A model generated the notes under the pieces. It made no database searches, was not told where the DNA came from, and worked only from the letters and a program-made list of their open reading frames with translations. Below, piece after piece: positions 43,666-52,477 of a stretch of DNA of 64,000 nt. The stretch is from Roseateles_C aquae (lineage in GTDB: Bacteria; Pseudomonadota; Gammaproteobacteria; Burkholderiales; Burkholderiaceae_C). The position numbers and the translations under genes were made by a program. Where the stretch lies: assembly GCF_032337115.1 (NCBI RefSeq), contig NZ_JAVXZY010000001.1, positions 930,001-994,000 on the forward strand, written 5' to 3'. How positions within the stretch are numbered: the first letter of the stretch is position 1; each line of letters opens with the position of its first letter.

Positions 43666-45768
43666 TCAGCCTGGCTGAGGCGGCGAACGCAGCTCAGCCA
43701 GCAGTTCGCGCACGGCCTGCGCGGGCGCCGGCGTCAGCAGGCTGACCAGCACGATGAGCAGCACACTGAAGGGCAAACCAAAGACCGCCGCCGAGATGGG
43801 CTGTATGCCCCACCACAGCGTGGCCGGCCCCGGCACGCCAAAGAGCAGGCGCAGGCCGTCGTGAGCCTGCACCATATAGAACAGCGTCAAGGCAAAGCCG
43901 CCCAGCATGCCAGCGATGGCGCCCCAGCGATTGGCCCGCTGCCAGAACACGCCGAGCACCAGGCTGGGCACAAAGGTCGCCCCCGCCAGCGAGAACGCGG
44001 CCGACACCAGGAAGAGGATGTCGGCCGGCTTTTGCGCCGCGAAGGCGGCGGCGCTGAGCGCCGTGGCCAGCAGTAGCGCCTTGGACAGCGTCACCCGGCG
44101 CGTGGCGCTGGCTCGCGGGTTGAGCACCTTGTAGTAGATGTCGTGCGACAGCGCGCTGGAGATCGTCAACAACAGACCATCGGCGGTCGACAGCGCGGCA
44201 GCCAGCCCGCCGGCCGCGACCATGCCAGCAACCACGTATGGCAGGCCCGCCAACTCCGGCGTCAGCAGCATGACGATATCGCCGCCCATTTGCAGCTCAC
44301 CGAGTTGCAGAACGCCGTCGCCATTGACATCGTTGATCGACAACAGGCCCGGGTCGACCTTCATCCACTGCCCGATCCAGCTAGGCAACTCGGCAATCGG
44401 CGTGCCCACCAGGCTGTTGAACACCTCGTACTTGACCATCACGGCCAATGCAGGCGCGGTGAAGTACAGCAGGCCAATGAACAGCAGCGACCAGGCGACC
44501 GAGCGGCGCGCCTCACCCACCGATGGTGTCGTGTAGTAGCGGGTCAGGATGTGCGGCAACCCGGCCGTGCCCACCATCAGGCAGAACACCAGCGCAAGGA
44601 AGTTGCGCCGCGACAGATCAAAGCTCTCGCGCTCGGCGGCGCTGCCTTCGGGATCGCCACTGAAGGGCAGCGCGTGCGGCGGCATGCCGGCCAGCGGCTT
44701 GGCGCGCTGCTCATCAGCCGCACGACCACGCTGCCATTGCTCGCTGGCCTCGGCTTCGGTCTTGGGCAGCGCGGCGCGGCGCTTCTCGGCCGCCTGAATC
44801 TCGGCCAGCGAGGCGCCCTGCTGCTTCAGCGCCGCGACCCGGCGTGAGGCCTCGGTGCGTTCGCGCGCCAGCGTGCCGGCAACGTCTTCAAGCTTGCCGG
44901 ACAAAAGCTTGGCATGCTCGGCGTAATAGCGACGCACCGACAACTCGGCCGGATCCTGGATCAGCTCGCGCTCGCGCTCACTGAGTTTTTGCAGCTGGTA
45001 GCCATAGACTGCCTGCGGCACCGGCACACCGGTCTGCTTGATCGACAGCCAGACCACCGGCACCAGATAAGCGGCGATCAGGATGATGTACTGGGCCACC
45101 TGTGTCCAGGTCACCGCTCGCATGCCGCCCAGAAACGAGCAGACCAGCACACCGCCCAGGCCGACAAAAACCCCAAGCTCAAAACTCAGCCCGGTCAGGC
45201 GCGCCGTGATGAGGCCGATCCCGTAAATCTGCGCCACCACATACACAAACGAGATCAGCACCGCCGCGCTGGCGCCGATCAGACGCACGGCCTCGCCACC
45301 ATAGCGGGCGCCGAGAAAGTCCGGCACGGTGAACTGGGCAAAGCGCCGCATGAAGGGCGCAATCAGGATGGCCACCAGGCAGAAGCCGCCGGTCCACCCC
45401 ATCACAAAGGCCAGGCCGCCATAACCGCTCAGGTAGAGCGTGCCGGCCATGCCGATGAAGGAGGCCGCGCTCATCCAATCGGCGCCTGCCGCAAGACCGT
45501 TGTAGAAGGCCGGAACGCGGCGACCCGCGACGTAGTACTCGTCGATATCGGTGGTACGGCCGATGATGCCGATACCGGCGTAGACGATCACCGTCGCCGC
45601 CAGAAAGCTGAAGCCTATCCAACTCTTGGGCAGGCCGATGCGCTCCAGCAGGGCCAGCACCAGCACGAAGGCCGCAAAGCCCAGCGTGTACCAGAGGTAG
45701 ATACGGTTGAGGCGCGAACCCAGGCCCTGGGATGCGCCTGGCTCTGTATGGGCGGTTGGGGGTGGCAC
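43666..45768 (-). CDS. Sodium/solute symporter, VC_2705-type, with long insert
   Basis: The 700-residue protein belongs to the SSS family (ActP/acetate permease relatives) with about 13 transmembrane helices. GYGGLAFVMGWTGGFCLVAI and GADWMSAASFIGMAGTLYLS are typical. A charged, probably coiled-coil insert of about 110 residues (about 280-390, rich in Glu, Arg, Lys and Ala) splits the helices. A perfect EF-hand-type loop DVNGDGVLQLGE lies at residues 480-491, between two membrane segments. The substrate is likely a short organic acid but is not certain. The start is a GTG at 45768. No DUF4212 partner gene is adjacent. Convergence does not occur: the rpsF operon lies downstream in the same direction. 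Confidence 0.85.
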   Translation of the reverse strand: MPPPTAHTEPGASQGLGSRLNRIYLWYTLGFAAFVLVLALLERIGLPKSWIGFSFLAATVIVYAGIGIIGRTTDIDEYYVAGRRVPAFYNGLAAGADWMSAASFIGMAGTLYLSGYGGLAFVMGWTGGFCLVAILIAPFMRRFAQFTVPDFLGARYGGEAVRLIGASAAVLISFVYVVAQIYGIGLITARLTGLSFELGVFVGLGGVLVCSFLGGMRAVTWTQVAQYIILIAAYLVPVVWLSIKQTGVPVPQAVYGYQLQKLSERERELIQDPAELSVRRYYAEHAKLLSGKLEDVAGTLARERTEASRRVAALKQQGASLAEIQAAEKRRAALPKTEAEASEQWQRGRAADEQRAKPLAGMPPHALPFSGDPEGSAAERESFDLSRRNFLALVFCLMVGTAGLPHILTRYYTTPSVGEARRSVAWSLLFIGLLYFTAPALAVMVKYEVFNSLVGTPIAELPSWIGQWMKVDPGLLSINDVNGDGVLQLGELQMGGDIVMLLTPELAGLPYVVAGMVAAGGLAAALSTADGLLLTISSALSHDIYYKVLNPRASATRRVTLSKALLLATALSAAAFAAQKPADILFLVSAAFSLAGATFVPSLVLGVFWQRANRWGAIAGMLGGFALTLFYMVQAHDGLRLLFGVPGPATLWWGIQPISAAVFGLPFSVLLIVLVSLLTPAPAQAVRELLAELRSPPQPG

Positions 45769-45853
45769 GCGCGACAGCCTAGGAACGGTGAGCGGCCATC
45801 ATGCGATCAGCCGCGCCACTGCGCCATAGCGGGAACCCCGGGGCAGCAAACGC

Positions 45854-46975
45854 TCAGGAATTGGCGCCGGCCAAGCGGCTGGCACGCGGCCGGCTCGGCA
45901 AGGCATGGCGCAGGATGCGCCAGATCACCTGTGAGAACTGCATGGGCAGCGAACCGGTGTTGTAGTGCACGCCGTAACGCTTGCAGATCGCCCGAACCTC
46001 GGGCGCCATCTCGACGTAGCGATTGGCCGGCACATCGGGGAACAGATGGTGCTCGATCTGATGGCTCAGATTGCCCGACAAGGTGTTGAGCAGAAAGCCG
46101 CCGGACAGGTTCGACGAGCCGCGGATCTGCCGCCAGTACCAATGTGCGCGTGTCTCGTTCTTCAGCACGCCCTTGGGAAAGGTCTCGACGTCAGTGGTGA
46201 AGTGGCCGCAAAAGATGATGGTGTAGGTCCACAGATTGCGCAGACCGTTGGCGACCATATTGCCGCTGGCCACGAACAGAAAGCCTGGCCCCGCCAGCAG
46301 CGGGAAGACAAGATAGTCCTTGATCAACTGGCGCCCGATCTTCTTCAGCACCGGCACGCCGGCACGACGCAGCTCGGCGCGTGCCTGCTGCTTGCGCGCA
46401 CCGAACAGGCGGCCCAGGCGCAGGTCCTGGATGGCCACACCCCATTGAAACAGCAGTGCAAAGACAATGGCATACAGCGGCTGCAAGAGCGCCGCCGGCG
46501 TCCAGCGTTGCTCGGGGAAGAGACGCAGCACGCCATAGCCGATGTCGTCATCCAGGCCGTGGATATTGGTGTAGGTGTGGTGGCGGAAGTTGTGGGTCTT
46601 GCGCCAGTTGTCGCTGGTGCCGACGATGTCCCACTCGAACTGCTTGCCCTTGAAGTGCGGATCGCCCATCCAGTCAAACTGGCCATGGATGACGTTATGG
46701 CCGAGCTCCATATTGTCCAGAATCTTGGACAGGCCCAGTGTCAAGGCGCCGAGCACCCAGCAGGCGATCAACCAGGGCTGCGGCAGGAAGGCCCCGACCA
46801 TCAGCAGTGCCCGACCGGCGAATTCGGTCCAACGCACGGCCTTGAAGATAGTGCGGATGTAGCGGGCGTCGCGCTCGCCGAGGTCGGCCACCGTCTTGGC
46901 GCGCAGCGCCTCGATCTCGGCGCCAAACTGCTCCAGTTCCTCGTTGCTGAGCTTGCGGGTCAGAGATTTATTCAT
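45854..46975 (-). CDS. desB: Fatty-acid (acyl-CoA/acyl-lipid) desaturase
   Basis: The 373-residue membrane di-iron desaturase has three histidine clusters. HNVIH includes His93 and His97, HNFRHH includes His128, His132 and His133, and HQIEHH is near residue 305. Four hydrophobic segments anchor it in the inner membrane. It introduces a double bond into saturated acyl chains using electrons from a reductase. The gene is 10 bp downstream of a ferredoxin-reductase gene and near a divergent TetR regulator. This is the same layout as Pseudomonas desT-desCB, on which the symbol rests. The ATG at 46975 begins MNKSLTRKLSNEELEQFG. Confidence 0.87.
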   Translation of the reverse strand: MNKSLTRKLSNEELEQFGAEIEALRAKTVADLGERDARYIRTIFKAVRWTEFAGRALLMVGAFLPQPWLIACWVLGALTLGLSKILDNMELGHNVIHGQFDWMGDPHFKGKQFEWDIVGTSDNWRKTHNFRHHTYTNIHGLDDDIGYGVLRLFPEQRWTPAALLQPLYAIVFALLFQWGVAIQDLRLGRLFGARKQQARAELRRAGVPVLKKIGRQLIKDYLVFPLLAGPGFLFVASGNMVANGLRNLWTYTIIFCGHFTTDVETFPKGVLKNETRAHWYWRQIRGSSNLSGGFLLNTLSGNLSHQIEHHLFPDVPANRYVEMAPEVRAICKRYGVHYNTGSLPMQFSQVIWRILRHALPSRPRASRLAGANS

Positions 46976-46985
46976 GCTCGGTGTC

Positions 46986-48092
46986 TCAAAGATCCAGGCT
47001 GATATTGCCGCAGGCGCGGCTGACGCACAGGCGCAGCGCGCTGCCAGGCTCGCCATCTTGTTCGGCGGTCAAAAGGTTTTGCGTCTGGCCTTCCAGCTTG
47101 GTGCAGACACAGCTGTGGCAGATGCCCATCCGGCATCCCGAGGCCGGGCGCAGACCCTGAGCCTCCAGCGCGCCAAGCAGGCTGTCGCCCGAGCTGATCG
47201 TCAGGCTGCGGCCACTGCGCTGCAGCTGAACCGTGACCGGCCGGACCTCATCAACGCGCAGCGGTGTGGCGGGCGAAAACGCCTCGGCCTGGAAGCCGGC
47301 CACGCGCGAGGCCAGCAACTGCCGCGCCGTTTCGACGAAGCCCCCGGGACCACAGGCCAGCACGTGCAGGTCGGCCACAGCGGCTGCATCGAGGAGCAAC
47401 GCGTCGAGCGGCGCTGCACCGATGCGTGCCGCCGGCGTGGCGGGATGTTGCGTCAGCAGCAGATGCAGGCGAAAGCGCGGCTGCGCCTCGGCCAGCGCCT
47501 GCAGCTCTTTGGCAAAGCACAGCTGTTCCTTGGTGCGCGCCCAGTAGGCCAGCGTCAGCCGGCTCTCGCCCCCGGCGGCCGCCCAGGATCGGATCAGGCT
47601 CATCAGCGGCGTGATGCCGCTGCCCGCCGCCAGCAGCAGATAGCCACCCTTGCCGGTCTTGGGCAGCGCCAAGTCGCCATACGCCTGACCTATGGTCAAG
47701 ATGTCGCCAACCTGGGTTCGATCGCACAGCTGGGTGGACAGCAAACCGCCGGGCACCTGCTTGACGGTGATGACAATCAACCCGTCCGGGCGCGGCTGGT
47801 CGCTGAGGCTGTAGCTGCGGGTGACGCAGCGGCCATTGACCTCGGCGCCGATGTTCAGATGCTGGCCGGCGCGAAAGCCTTGCCAGTGCCGGTTGGGCTT
47901 GAGCAGCAGCGTGACGGCATCGGCCGCCTCCTGGCGCCGCTCAACCACGCGGGCCAAGGGTCGCTCCCAGGTCCACAGCCGGTTCAGCTGACCCAGCCAG
48001 AAATCGACGATGGCCTGATCGACCAGAGGATCGACCAGGCGACGCAGCAGACCGCCACGCCCAAGGCTTTGAGAGGACGCAAGTGAGGACAC
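46986..48092 (-). CDS. desC: Flavodoxin/ferredoxin reductase, electron donor to the desaturase
   Basis: The 368-residue protein combines an FNR-type flavin- and NADPH-binding region (about 40-270; RCVTRSYSLSDQPRPDG for flavin and LLLAAGSGITPLMSLIRSW for nucleotide) with a C-terminal plant-type [2Fe-2S] domain. The cluster ligands are in CRMGICHSC plus a later Cys (LRLCVSRA). It passes electrons from NAD(P)H to the downstream desaturase. GTG at 48092 is chosen for its GGAG site 6 bases upstream. Longer upstream frames run into the operator region. It is the first gene of the pair and diverges from the TetR gene. Confidence 0.88.
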   Translation of the reverse strand: MSSLASSQSLGRGGLLRRLVDPLVDQAIVDFWLGQLNRLWTWERPLARVVERRQEAADAVTLLLKPNRHWQGFRAGQHLNIGAEVNGRCVTRSYSLSDQPRPDGLIVITVKQVPGGLLSTQLCDRTQVGDILTIGQAYGDLALPKTGKGGYLLLAAGSGITPLMSLIRSWAAAGGESRLTLAYWARTKEQLCFAKELQALAEAQPRFRLHLLLTQHPATPAARIGAAPLDALLLDAAAVADLHVLACGPGGFVETARQLLASRVAGFQAEAFSPATPLRVDEVRPVTVQLQRSGRSLTISSGDSLLGALEAQGLRPASGCRMGICHSCVCTKLEGQTQNLLTAEQDGEPGSALRLCVSRACGNISLDL

Positions 48093-48197
48093 AAGAACTC
48101 CGTTCGACGCGGCGGCAAAAAGCCCGAGGGCTCTGCACCCCATCTCCCGAGGCGCAACCGTGCTTGGGCACAAGTATACAGACATAAGCACAAGCGT

Positions 48198-48213
48198 CTA
48201 TACACATGTATAG
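48198..48213. promoter_or_regulatory. Palindromic operator between desC and the TetR gene
   Basis: CTATACA-CA-TGTATAG is a perfect 7-bp inverted repeat in the 161-bp divergent gap. A further GTATACA half-site lies at 48174-48180. FabR and DesT operators are palindromes of similar size (for example GTACAC-type half-sites), so this is the probable binding site of the adjacent TetR protein. Confidence 0.7.
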
Positions 48214-48253
48214 CAATTCAGCTTGGTTATGATGCCGACTCTCGCACACGCCC

Positions 48254-48949
48254 ATGACAAGCCTTCTACAGCCTTCCGCCGACAACAGCCTTGACCCGCA
48301 GCCCCCTGCCGGGCCGGGCCGCAAGGCGCATATTTCGCGCGAAGACATCGTGAGGGCGGCGCTGAACCTACTGGGGCCGCATCGCAGCGTGTCGACCCTG
48401 AGCCTGCGCGAAGTGGCCCGCGAAGCCGGCATTGCGCCGAACAGCTTTTACCGCCAGTTCCGCGACATGGACGAGCTGGCCGTGACGCTGATCGACATGG
48501 CCGGCGAATCGCTGCGCGAGATCATTGGTGAGGCCCGGCTGCGCGCCAGCAATGGCAGCAGCGTCGTGCGTTGCGCGGTGCAGGCTTTCATGGAGCAGCT
48601 GCGCTCGGACGACCGCCTGCTGCACATCCTGCTGCGTGAGGGCACGGTGGGCTCGGACGCCTTCAAGCGCGCCGTCGACCGTCAGCTGCTGTTCTTTGAA
48701 GATGAGCTACGGCTCGACCTGATCCGCCTTGCCGAAGTGCATGGCACCGGCCTGTACGAGCCGGCGCTGACGGCCAAGGCCATTACCCGGCTGGTTTTTG
48801 CCATGGGCGCCACGGCCATGGATCAACCACACGACAAGCTGGCCGAATTGACCGAGCAACTGATCGTGATGGTGCGAATGATCATCACCGGCACCCAGAC
48901 CCTGGCGGTCGTGGGCTCGCCGGATCACCGAGCGGCCTCAGGCGCCTGA
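48254..48949 (+). CDS. desT: TetR-family regulator, FabR/DesT-like
   Basis: The 231-residue protein has an N-terminal TetR helix-turn-helix (ISREDIVRAALNLLGPHRSV, then LREVAREAGIAPNSFYRQFR). The latter is close to the FabR/DesT group rather than to efflux regulators. The C-terminal helical domain should bind acyl-CoA and sense the ratio of saturated to unsaturated chains. It diverges from desC-desB with a palindrome between, so it probably represses the desaturase operon and itself. The symbol is inferred from homology and layout. The N-terminus is 20-25 residues longer than usual, and no better start is seen. Confidence 0.85.
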   Translation: MTSLLQPSADNSLDPQPPAGPGRKAHISREDIVRAALNLLGPHRSVSTLSLREVAREAGIAPNSFYRQFRDMDELAVTLIDMAGESLREIIGEARLRASNGSSVVRCAVQAFMEQLRSDDRLLHILLREGTVGSDAFKRAVDRQLLFFEDELRLDLIRLAEVHGTGLYEPALTAKAITRLVFAMGATAMDQPHDKLAELTEQLIVMVRMIITGTQTLAVVGSPDHRAASGA

Positions 48950-48987
48950 GGCTCGGCGCTCGCTTGGGTCAAAGCCGACCGCGCCGC

Positions 48988-49008
48988 CCCTTCCCGATTC
49001 GGGAAGGG
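48988..49008. terminator. Inverted repeat between the convergent desT and ppsA
   Basis: CCCTTCCC and GGGAAGGG form an 8-bp stem with a GATTC loop midway between the two stops. It lacks a U-run but is placed to end transcripts from both sides. Confidence 0.55.
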
Positions 49009-49027
49009 ACGACATCAGCGGCTTGAC

Positions 49028-51436
49028 TTACTTCGCCGCCAGGCGCTGCCAGGTGTCGATCACCGTGTCGGGGTTCAGCGAGATCGAGACAATGCCTTCG
49101 GCAGCCAGCCAGTCGGCGAAATCCGGATGATCGCTGGGACCCTGGCCGCAGATGCCGATGTACTTGCCGGTGGCGCGGCAGGCATTGATGGCGCGCGAGA
49201 TCAGCGCCTTGACGGCCGGATCGCGCTCATCGAAATCGCCAGCCAGCTGTTCCAGACCCGAATCGCGATCCAGGCCCAGGGTCAGCTGGGTCAGGTCGTT
49301 GGAGCCGATCGACATGCCGTCGAAATGCTCCAGGAACTGATCGGCCAGGATGGCGTTGCTGGGCACCTCGCACATCATGATGACGCGCAGGCCGTCCTGA
49401 CCGCCGGTGGCCGCACGCTTCAGGCCACGCTCGGCCAGCATGCCAACCACACGTTCAGCCTGGCGCACCGTGCGCACGAAGGGCACCATGATTTCGACAT
49501 TGGTCAGGCCCATGTCGTTGCGCACGCGGCGCAGCGCTTCGCACTCCATCGCGAAGGCATCCGAGAACTCGCCGCTGATGTAACGCGAGGCGCCACGGAA
49601 GCCCAGCATCGGATTCTCTTCATCAGGCTCATAGCGTGAGCCACCGATCAGCTTGCGGTACTCGTTGCTCTTGAAGTCCGACAGGCGCACGATCACCGGC
49701 CGCGGATAGAAGGCTGCCGCGATGGTGGCGATGCCTTCGACCAGCTTGTCGACGTAGAAGGCACGCGGCGAGGCATGACCACGGGCGACCGACTCGACCG
49801 CCTTCTTCAGGTCGGCATCGATATTCGGATAGTCCAGGATGGCCTTGGGGTGGACACCGATATTGTTGTTGATGATGAATTCCAGCCGGGCCAGGCCAAC
49901 ACCGGAACTGGGCATCTGCGCGAAGTTGAAGGCCAGCTGCGGATTGCCGACGTTCATCATGATCTTGATCGGGCAGTACGGCAGCTCGCCACGATGGACT
50001 TCGCTGACTTCGGTTTCCAGCAGGCCGTCGTAGATATAGCCGGTATCGCCCTCGGAGCAGGCGACGGTGACCAGTTGGCCATCCTTCAGCCGCTCGGTCG
50101 CGTCACCGCAACCGACCACGGCCGGAATGCCCAGCTCGCGCGCAATGATGGCGGCGTGGCAGGTGCGGCCGCCACGGTTGGTGACGATGGCCGCGGCCCG
50201 CTTCATCACCGGCTCCCAGTTCGGGTCGGTCATGTCGGTCACCAGGATGTCGCCTGGCTGCACGCGTTCCATTTCGCTGATGCTGTGCACCAGACGCACC
50301 GGGCCGGTGCCGATCTTCTGACCAATGGCGCGGCCCTCGGCCAACACGGCGCTGTGGCCCTTGAGCTTGTAGCGATGCTCAACCTGGCCTTCGGCCTGAC
50401 TCTTCACCGTCTCCGGGCGAGCCTGCAGGATGTAGATCTTGCCATCGACACCGTCGCGGCCCCATTCGATGTCCATCGGGCGCTGGTAATGCTGCTCGAT
50501 GATCAGCGCGTACTGGGCCAGCTCGACCACCTCGGCATCATTCAGCGAGTAGCGATTGCGTGCTTCGGGCACGGTGTCCACCGTCTTGACCAGCTTGCCG
50601 CTGGCGGCCTTTTCTTCCGGCGTTGCGAACTCCATGCGGATCAGCTTGGAGCCCAGATTGCGGCGGATGATGGGCTGCTTGCCCTTGTTCAGCGCTGGCT
50701 TGTGGACATAGAACTCGTCGGGGTTGACGGCGCCCTGCACCACCGTCTCACCCAGGCCGTAGCTGGACGTGATGAAGACCACATCCTTGAAGCCGGACTC
50801 GGTGTCGATGGTGAACATCACGCCGGCCGAACCGAGGTCGGAACGCACCATGCGCTGCACACCGGCCGACAAGGCCACCTCGGCATGGGCAAAGCCCTTG
50901 TGGACGCGGTAGCTGATGGCGCGGTCGTTGTAGAGGGAGGCAAACACCTCCTTCATCTTGTGCAGCACTTCCTCGATGCCGACTACGTTCAGGAAGGTCT
51001 CCTGCTGGCCGGCAAACGAGGCGTCCGGCAGGTCTTCCGCGGTGGCGGACGAGCGCACGGCAAAGGACACGCCGGGATTGTCGGCCGTCAGCTTCTCGAA
51101 GGAGCTGCGGATCTGCGCCTCCAGATCGGCCGGGAAGGGCTGCGCCTCCAGCCAGCCACGGATTTCGGCGCCGGCCTCGGCCAGCGCGCGGACGTCGTCG
51201 GTGTTCAGCGTGGCCAGGCGCGCTTCGATGCGCTTGTCCAGACCCTCATGCTTGAGGAACTCGCGGAAGGCATGGGCCGTGGTGGCAAAGCCGCCGGGCA
51301 CACGCACACCGGAGGCGGCCAGCTGCGAGATCATTTCGCCGAGGCTGGCGTTCTTACCGCCAACGACCTCGACATCGCTCATTCTCAGATTCTCAAAGGG
51401 AACGACCAGGGCGGTCGCGTCAAAGCGAGAAGACAT
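49028..51436 (-). CDS. ppsA: Phosphoenolpyruvate synthase
   Basis: The 802-residue enzyme converts pyruvate and ATP to phosphoenolpyruvate, AMP and phosphate for gluconeogenesis. The ATP-grasp domain opens VVGGKNASLGEMISQL. The phosphohistidine site is GGRTCHAAIIARELGIPAVV. The TIM-barrel domain contains LARLEFIINNNIGVHPKAIL and ends with the catalytic CGQGPSDHPDFADWL. Length and motifs are complete. It lies divergent to its regulator gene ppsR. A leader of about 160 nucleotides precedes it, with a GTGCAG...CTGCAC hairpin (51473-51510) and a TACAAT -10 box at 51601-51606. Confidence 0.97.
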   Translation of the reverse strand: MSSRFDATALVVPFENLRMSDVEVVGGKNASLGEMISQLAASGVRVPGGFATTAHAFREFLKHEGLDKRIEARLATLNTDDVRALAEAGAEIRGWLEAQPFPADLEAQIRSSFEKLTADNPGVSFAVRSSATAEDLPDASFAGQQETFLNVVGIEEVLHKMKEVFASLYNDRAISYRVHKGFAHAEVALSAGVQRMVRSDLGSAGVMFTIDTESGFKDVVFITSSYGLGETVVQGAVNPDEFYVHKPALNKGKQPIIRRNLGSKLIRMEFATPEEKAASGKLVKTVDTVPEARNRYSLNDAEVVELAQYALIIEQHYQRPMDIEWGRDGVDGKIYILQARPETVKSQAEGQVEHRYKLKGHSAVLAEGRAIGQKIGTGPVRLVHSISEMERVQPGDILVTDMTDPNWEPVMKRAAAIVTNRGGRTCHAAIIARELGIPAVVGCGDATERLKDGQLVTVACSEGDTGYIYDGLLETEVSEVHRGELPYCPIKIMMNVGNPQLAFNFAQMPSSGVGLARLEFIINNNIGVHPKAILDYPNIDADLKKAVESVARGHASPRAFYVDKLVEGIATIAAAFYPRPVIVRLSDFKSNEYRKLIGGSRYEPDEENPMLGFRGASRYISGEFSDAFAMECEALRRVRNDMGLTNVEIMVPFVRTVRQAERVVGMLAERGLKRAATGGQDGLRVIMMCEVPSNAILADQFLEHFDGMSIGSNDLTQLTLGLDRDSGLEQLAGDFDERDPAVKALISRAINACRATGKYIGICGQGPSDHPDFADWLAAEGIVSISLNPDTVIDTWQRLAAK

Positions 51437-51655
51437 GGGAGGGCTCCGTGATGTTGTGAAACTGGCACTCCCGTGCAGCGGCGGCTCAGGGAGCTCGCAC
51501 CGTCCTGCACGGCTTCAGCGCACGCACCCGCCCCACCATTTGTGGATTCTGATTGGGGGTGGAAGGAATGCATGTGGCTTTGATCGACAAACTGCGGCCG
51601 ATTGTAGGGGGAGGCGCGCCTATGATGGAAACCCTTGCTTGACAGGTTTGCCACC
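51437..51655. promoter_or_regulatory. Divergent promoter region of ppsA and ppsR
   Basis: For ppsA (minus strand) TACAAT lies at 51601-51606. For ppsR (plus strand) TATGAT lies at 51621-51626, about 30 bases before its ATG. The two -10 boxes are only 14 bases apart, so RNA polymerases would compete. The ppsA leader contains a stem GTGCAG/CTGCAC (51473-51478 with 51505-51510). Confidence 0.5.
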
Positions 51656-52477
51656 ATGCCCAATCGCACCGTGTACTTTGTCTCGGACGGCACCGGGATC
51701 ACCGCCGAAACCTTCGGTAACTCCATCCTCGCCCAGTTCGCCGGCAAGCCCCGCCATGTGCGGCGCCCCTTCGTCGACAACGCCGAAAAGGCCTACGAGG
51801 TGGTGCGCGAGATCAACGCCACCGGCGTGGCCGAGGGGCGCCGTGCCATCGTGTTTGCCACCCTGGTCAACCGCGAGGTGCTGCAGATCGTGCGTGAGCA
51901 CTGCCAGGGCCTGGTGCTGGACATGTTCGGCACCTTCATCGAGCCGCTGGAGGAAGAGTTCAAGATCAAGTCCAACCACCGCGTTGGGCGCTTCTCCGAT
52001 GTGGCACGCAGCCAGGAGTATCACGACCGGATCGAGGCGATCAATTTCTCGCTGGCTCATGACGACGGGCAGTCGGCCAAGAACCTCGAGGCCGCCGACG
52101 TGATCCTGGTCGGCGTGTCGCGCAGCGGCAAGACGCCGACATCGCTCTATCTGGCCATGCAGCACGGCATCAAGGCGGCCAACTACCCACTGATCCCGGA
52201 AGACTTCGAGCGCAGCAAGATCCCTTCGATGCTGGAGCCGCACAAGAAAAAATGCTTCGGCCTGACCATCGACCCGGAGCGGCTGTCGCAGATTCGCAAT
52301 GAGCGCCGACCCGGCAGCAAGTACGCCGATCTGATGAACTGCCGCTACGAGATCAACGAGGCCGAGGCGATGATGAAACGCAACGGCATCTCCTGGCTGT
52401 CCTCGACCAACAAGTCGATCGAGGAAATCGCCACCACCATCCTGCGTGATATCCGGCCGGACCGGCTGATTTACTGA
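51656..52477 (+). CDS. ppsR: PEP synthase regulatory protein (bifunctional kinase/pyrophosphorylase)
   Basis: The 273-residue protein of the DUF299 family inactivates PEP synthase by ADP-dependent threonine phosphorylation and reactivates it by phosphorolysis. It starts MPNRTVYFVSDGTGITAETF, with the P-loop GVSRSGKTPTSLYLAMQHG and the C-terminal GISWLSSTNKSIEEIATTIL. ATG 51656 gives the family start; an upstream ATG would add seven residues. It is divergent from its target ppsA. Its 3' end overlaps the convergent methyltransferase gene by 7 bases. Confidence 0.95.
   Translation: MPNRTVYFVSDGTGITAETFGNSILAQFAGKPRHVRRPFVDNAEKAYEVVREINATGVAEGRRAIVFATLVNREVLQIVREHCQGLVLDMFGTFIEPLEEEFKIKSNHRVGRFSDVARSQEYHDRIEAINFSLAHDDGQSAKNLEAADVILVGVSRSGKTPTSLYLAMQHGIKAANYPLIPEDFERSKIPSMLEPHKKKCFGLTIDPERLSQIRNERRPGSKYADLMNCRYEINEAEAMMKRNGISWLSSTNKSIEEIATTILRDIRPDRLIY

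Noticed and set aside
51463..51478. Sigma-54-like TGGCAC motif near ppsA
   Set aside because: The GC element does not sit at the required spacing, and no enhancer-binding protein is nearby.
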